From Tetrahymena thermophila SB210 (Eukaryota > Ciliophora > Oligohymenophorea > Hymenostomatida > Tetrahymenidae), in the NCBI RefSeq assembly GCF_000189635.1, contig NW_002476246.1, positions 496,001 to 560,000 on the forward strand: a stretch of 64,000 nt of DNA, given 5' to 3'. Below, piece by piece: positions 61,601 to 64,000 of this stretch. Every line of letters begins with the position of its first letter. Positions within the stretch are counted from its first letter, which is position 1. The notes beneath the pieces are model-generated. The model did not search any database, had not been told where the DNA came from, and saw only the letters and a program-made list of their open reading frames with translations. Both the position numbers and the translations under genes were made by a program.

Positions 61601-64000
61601 CTAAAAAAATTATTTATGTTATTTAGTTTAAATATAAAACTCCTCCATCAAGATTAGATAGATTTGAGATAAAAGTGTTATTTTTCATTATCAAACTAGA
61701 AATTTATGACATATAAAAAGCACTTGCTATGCTTTTTGTTTGTATATTTTTTGAATCAATATTTTGGATAACTATGTAAGGACTTTAGGAAATGTTAATA
61801 AAGCTACTTTACTTAAGATCAACACCTTAAATTTAAATTGTATCTAAAAGTAAATTTTAGCTAACTTAAATTTAAATAAAGTTAGAATCTGAATTGAAGC
61901 TAGAAATAGATGAAAAATTAGAATTTGATATTTTTATTTATTAAGCATTAAGTTGCATTAATTAATTTGTATTTGAAAGAGAGTGCTAATAGTTGTAGTA
62001 AGTTGATATTTAATTTTAAATAATAATTCCGTTTTTATTTTTTAAATCATGTAAATTAATAAATCCTATCATATCTGAATTTATTACCTGAATATTTGAG
62101 AAATTAGAATTAGGAATTCCCTCACATTCTAAAATAAAAAATTATTAGCCATTTATTGAGTTATTATAATTGTTTTCTAATTTAAAGTTTGCGAAATAAA
62201 AATCATTAAATTGTAAAGTTTCATTTACATTAGAAAATTTTAGTAAAGAAATGGATGAATATTGGGTAAAGTTAAGCATATTAAATTGTATTTTTTTGAA
62301 GTCAACCTATGAAGTTGCTTCAAAATAAAAAATAATTCCTTATAAATCTAAGTTTTAATTAATTATTATTTAATTTTAAGATGATATCAAGTTGCTAATA
62401 CTAATTGAAGTAACATTAGTTATTGTGAAAATTTAAACATTTTAAAATATGTTCTGTAAAAGATTAGCACTATCTAAAATAAGTAAGTTAACATATGAGA
62501 TATTTATCATAGAGCTTTGTTTAAAGTTTGAATTTAAACTGTTAAGTTTGATGTTGAAATTATTAATTGTTAGTTTGTTTATATTAACAAATTTAAGAAG
62601 ATTTATGATATTATTAAATTAACAATTCATAAAATTAATGTTCTGTATTACAATTATATCAATGTTTTAGAAAAGCATAATCTATTTGTTAATCTACTGA
62701 ATTTATTCTCCATTAATCACTAAATTTTAGATAAAAAGATGTTTGATGCCATCAAATGCTAGTTGGTTATTACCAAAATCTGATAATTCTATGTCATTTA
62801 AAAATAATCTTTCTAATTTTTTAAATGTTGGATTTCCAAACAAAAATAGAGTATTATTTAAGTTTTTAAATGAAATTTTTAAGTTTTATAGTTACAGCTC
62901 TACAATATTTTAATCTGTGCTATTTTGAGTTTTTAAATAAATCATATTATTGTTTATAGCTTAAATATAAAGAGAGTACTAATTTGTCACAGAGCTAGAG
63001 CTAACAAAAGGATACTTTAGATCTGTTTATTCACCATTATTTATGAACATACTATAAATAATGTTCTAAATTAAGAGTTATTTCAGTGATAATAAATTTA
63101 AATAATCATTTTATTGATTTTTTGTTTATAAATCATTTTAGTCTGTTAATATTTATAGCTAGGCAGAGCATATGTTATTTGAAAATGAGCCAATATTTAG
63201 CTAAGTAGTGTATTTGATAGTATTTTCTATAGTTAGAATCATCATATCAACTATTAAATACTAAGAATTCTGGGATTATACTTATTATAGTAAAACCTTA
63301 TAATTGTTTACTTATAAGAAATCAATTAACTTCGGTTAAGAGAAAGGGTTAGCATTAAAGAAACTAATTGAATTGTCAAAATACAAAATGAATATATTGT
63401 TAAATCCTGTGTACTCAATATCTATTAGTGATTGTGTGCTGTTAAAATTTCTAATTATTTAGAATAATTTGAGGTCTTATCTTAAATATATACTTACAGA
63501 GTTAAATGAAAGCATAAATATGAAAGAACCTTCCATTTTTAATTTTATACCTGAAGATGGTAAATTCTATTTAATAGTTTGCATTTAAAGATTATATACT
63601 GCTATTCCTATAATTCTATCTGCATAGTAAATCCTTTAATAAATAGGATCAAAGTAGATTTAAGATTATTGGTTTTAAAAATCTAATTGAGAGATTTATA
63701 AAATATTTCCTGTCTAAATATCTATTATTTGTATGCATTTATTAGTTAATATTATGATATTCTAAGTAGTATCTATTTTAACAATCTTTTTAACAGTATC
63801 ATTTAATTCTATTTTAAATTGAAATTAATCAAGTTTTACTTCAAGAGAAAGAGACTAGGATTTTTTAAATGTCATCTTATTCCATTAGATTGTGTTTTTG
63901 GTAGAGCAGTATATTAAAAAGGAATCATCAATCATAAAAAATTGGCCTATTCCTGTTGAGATATAGGTTAGTATCAAGAGCTATGGGTTAGTTTGATTTT
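58623..64000 (-). CDS. Giant multi-domain membrane protein, family B copy 3 (B3), 5' part beyond window
   Basis: Only the C-terminal half is in the window. TGA at 58,623-58,625 follows GKQLKTIFYQQAKENCN, matching the B1 and B2 C-termini. Going upstream: transmembrane helices (58,950-60,080), the second Cys block with GAMCESCD-like spacing (60,110-60,410 and 60,780-60,890), the intron 60,413-60,778, then beta-helix repeats with GGA turns (about 61,150-64,000). Identity to B1 is similar to that between B1 and B2. Signal peptide, N-terminal Cys repeats and promoter lie outside. No disabling change seen in the parts read, but the start cannot be judged. Confidence 0.8.
60413..60778 (-). other. 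Intron (366 nt) of B3 with opposed G-run and C-run
   Basis: Homologous to the B1 and B2 introns. The + strand G-run is at 60,611-60,625 (GGG, GGGG, GGG) and the C-run at 60,706-60,716. Confidence 0.7.

Noticed and set aside
1..64000. Mating-type gene pair of Tetrahymena (membrane proteins with Cys-rich repeats)
   Set aside because: Those genes are arranged head to head as unlike pairs. Here all genes run one way in like-with-like tandem arrays, and the beta-helix plus GYW/CDSCD layout differs.
1..64000. GPI-anchored immobilisation antigens
   Set aside because: Those are short Cys-rich surface proteins with a C-terminal GPI signal. These genes end in several transmembrane helices and a cytosolic tail.
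1..64000. Bacterial or organellar origin, CRISPR array or insertion sequence
   Set aside because: Spliceosomal introns, the ciliate nuclear code, pol III tRNA genes and the absence of spaced identical repeats, transposase motifs or terminal repeats argue against all of these.

Overview
The window looks like nuclear DNA of an oligohymenophorean ciliate, most likely a Tetrahymena-type genome. It is very AT-rich (my impression is close to 80%). Long reading frames appear only when TAA and TAG are read as glutamine and TGA is the only stop. Introns are GT...AG and mostly about 44-65 nt, with a few of 140-1,050 nt, which is too long for Paramecium. Every supported gene is on the minus strand. Apart from the tRNA I recognise families and domains, not named genes.

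Layout, left to right. (1) Positions 1-22,836 hold a 12.04-kb tandem duplication. Each unit carries one giant membrane-protein gene (family A) with an identical tRNA-Gly(GCC) gene just upstream of it. Gene A1 (start 10,240) runs off the left edge. A2 (22,277 down to 11,481) is complete. The unit junction at about 10,797/10,798 joins a remnant of the 3' end of a TPR gene to a stray piece of a family-B gene. (2) Positions 22,797-27,912 hold three ordinary-sized genes: a TPR protein, a protein with a B-box-like zinc motif and coiled coils, and an unrecognised protein. (3) Positions 28,701 to the end hold three tandem copies of a second giant gene (family B): B1 28,701-40,149, B2 42,040-53,306, and B3 58,623 to beyond 64,000. 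A broken 5' gene fragment, repeated 5'-flank modules and AT-rich spacers lie between them.

Families A and B share one architecture: a signal peptide, a furin/growth-factor-receptor-like cysteine-rich region, a long beta-rich region, a parallel beta-helix region with GGA[I/L]-type repeats like those of chlamydial Pmp proteins, a second cysteine-rich block just before the membrane, and about seven or eight transmembrane helices with a cytosolic tail. They are best read as paralogous giant cell-surface proteins that expand by tandem duplication. Their ligand and function cannot be read from sequence.

Points worth a second look: G-quadruplex-type G-runs and C-runs kept inside one homologous intron of all three B genes; a perfect 8-10 bp hairpin kept in another long B intron; a spacer inverted repeat with a compensatory base change; and the chimeric duplication junction. 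Gene ends and the introns given were worked out by hand. Many internal introns of the giant genes are not mapped, so those spans are gene extents, not spliced coding sequences.
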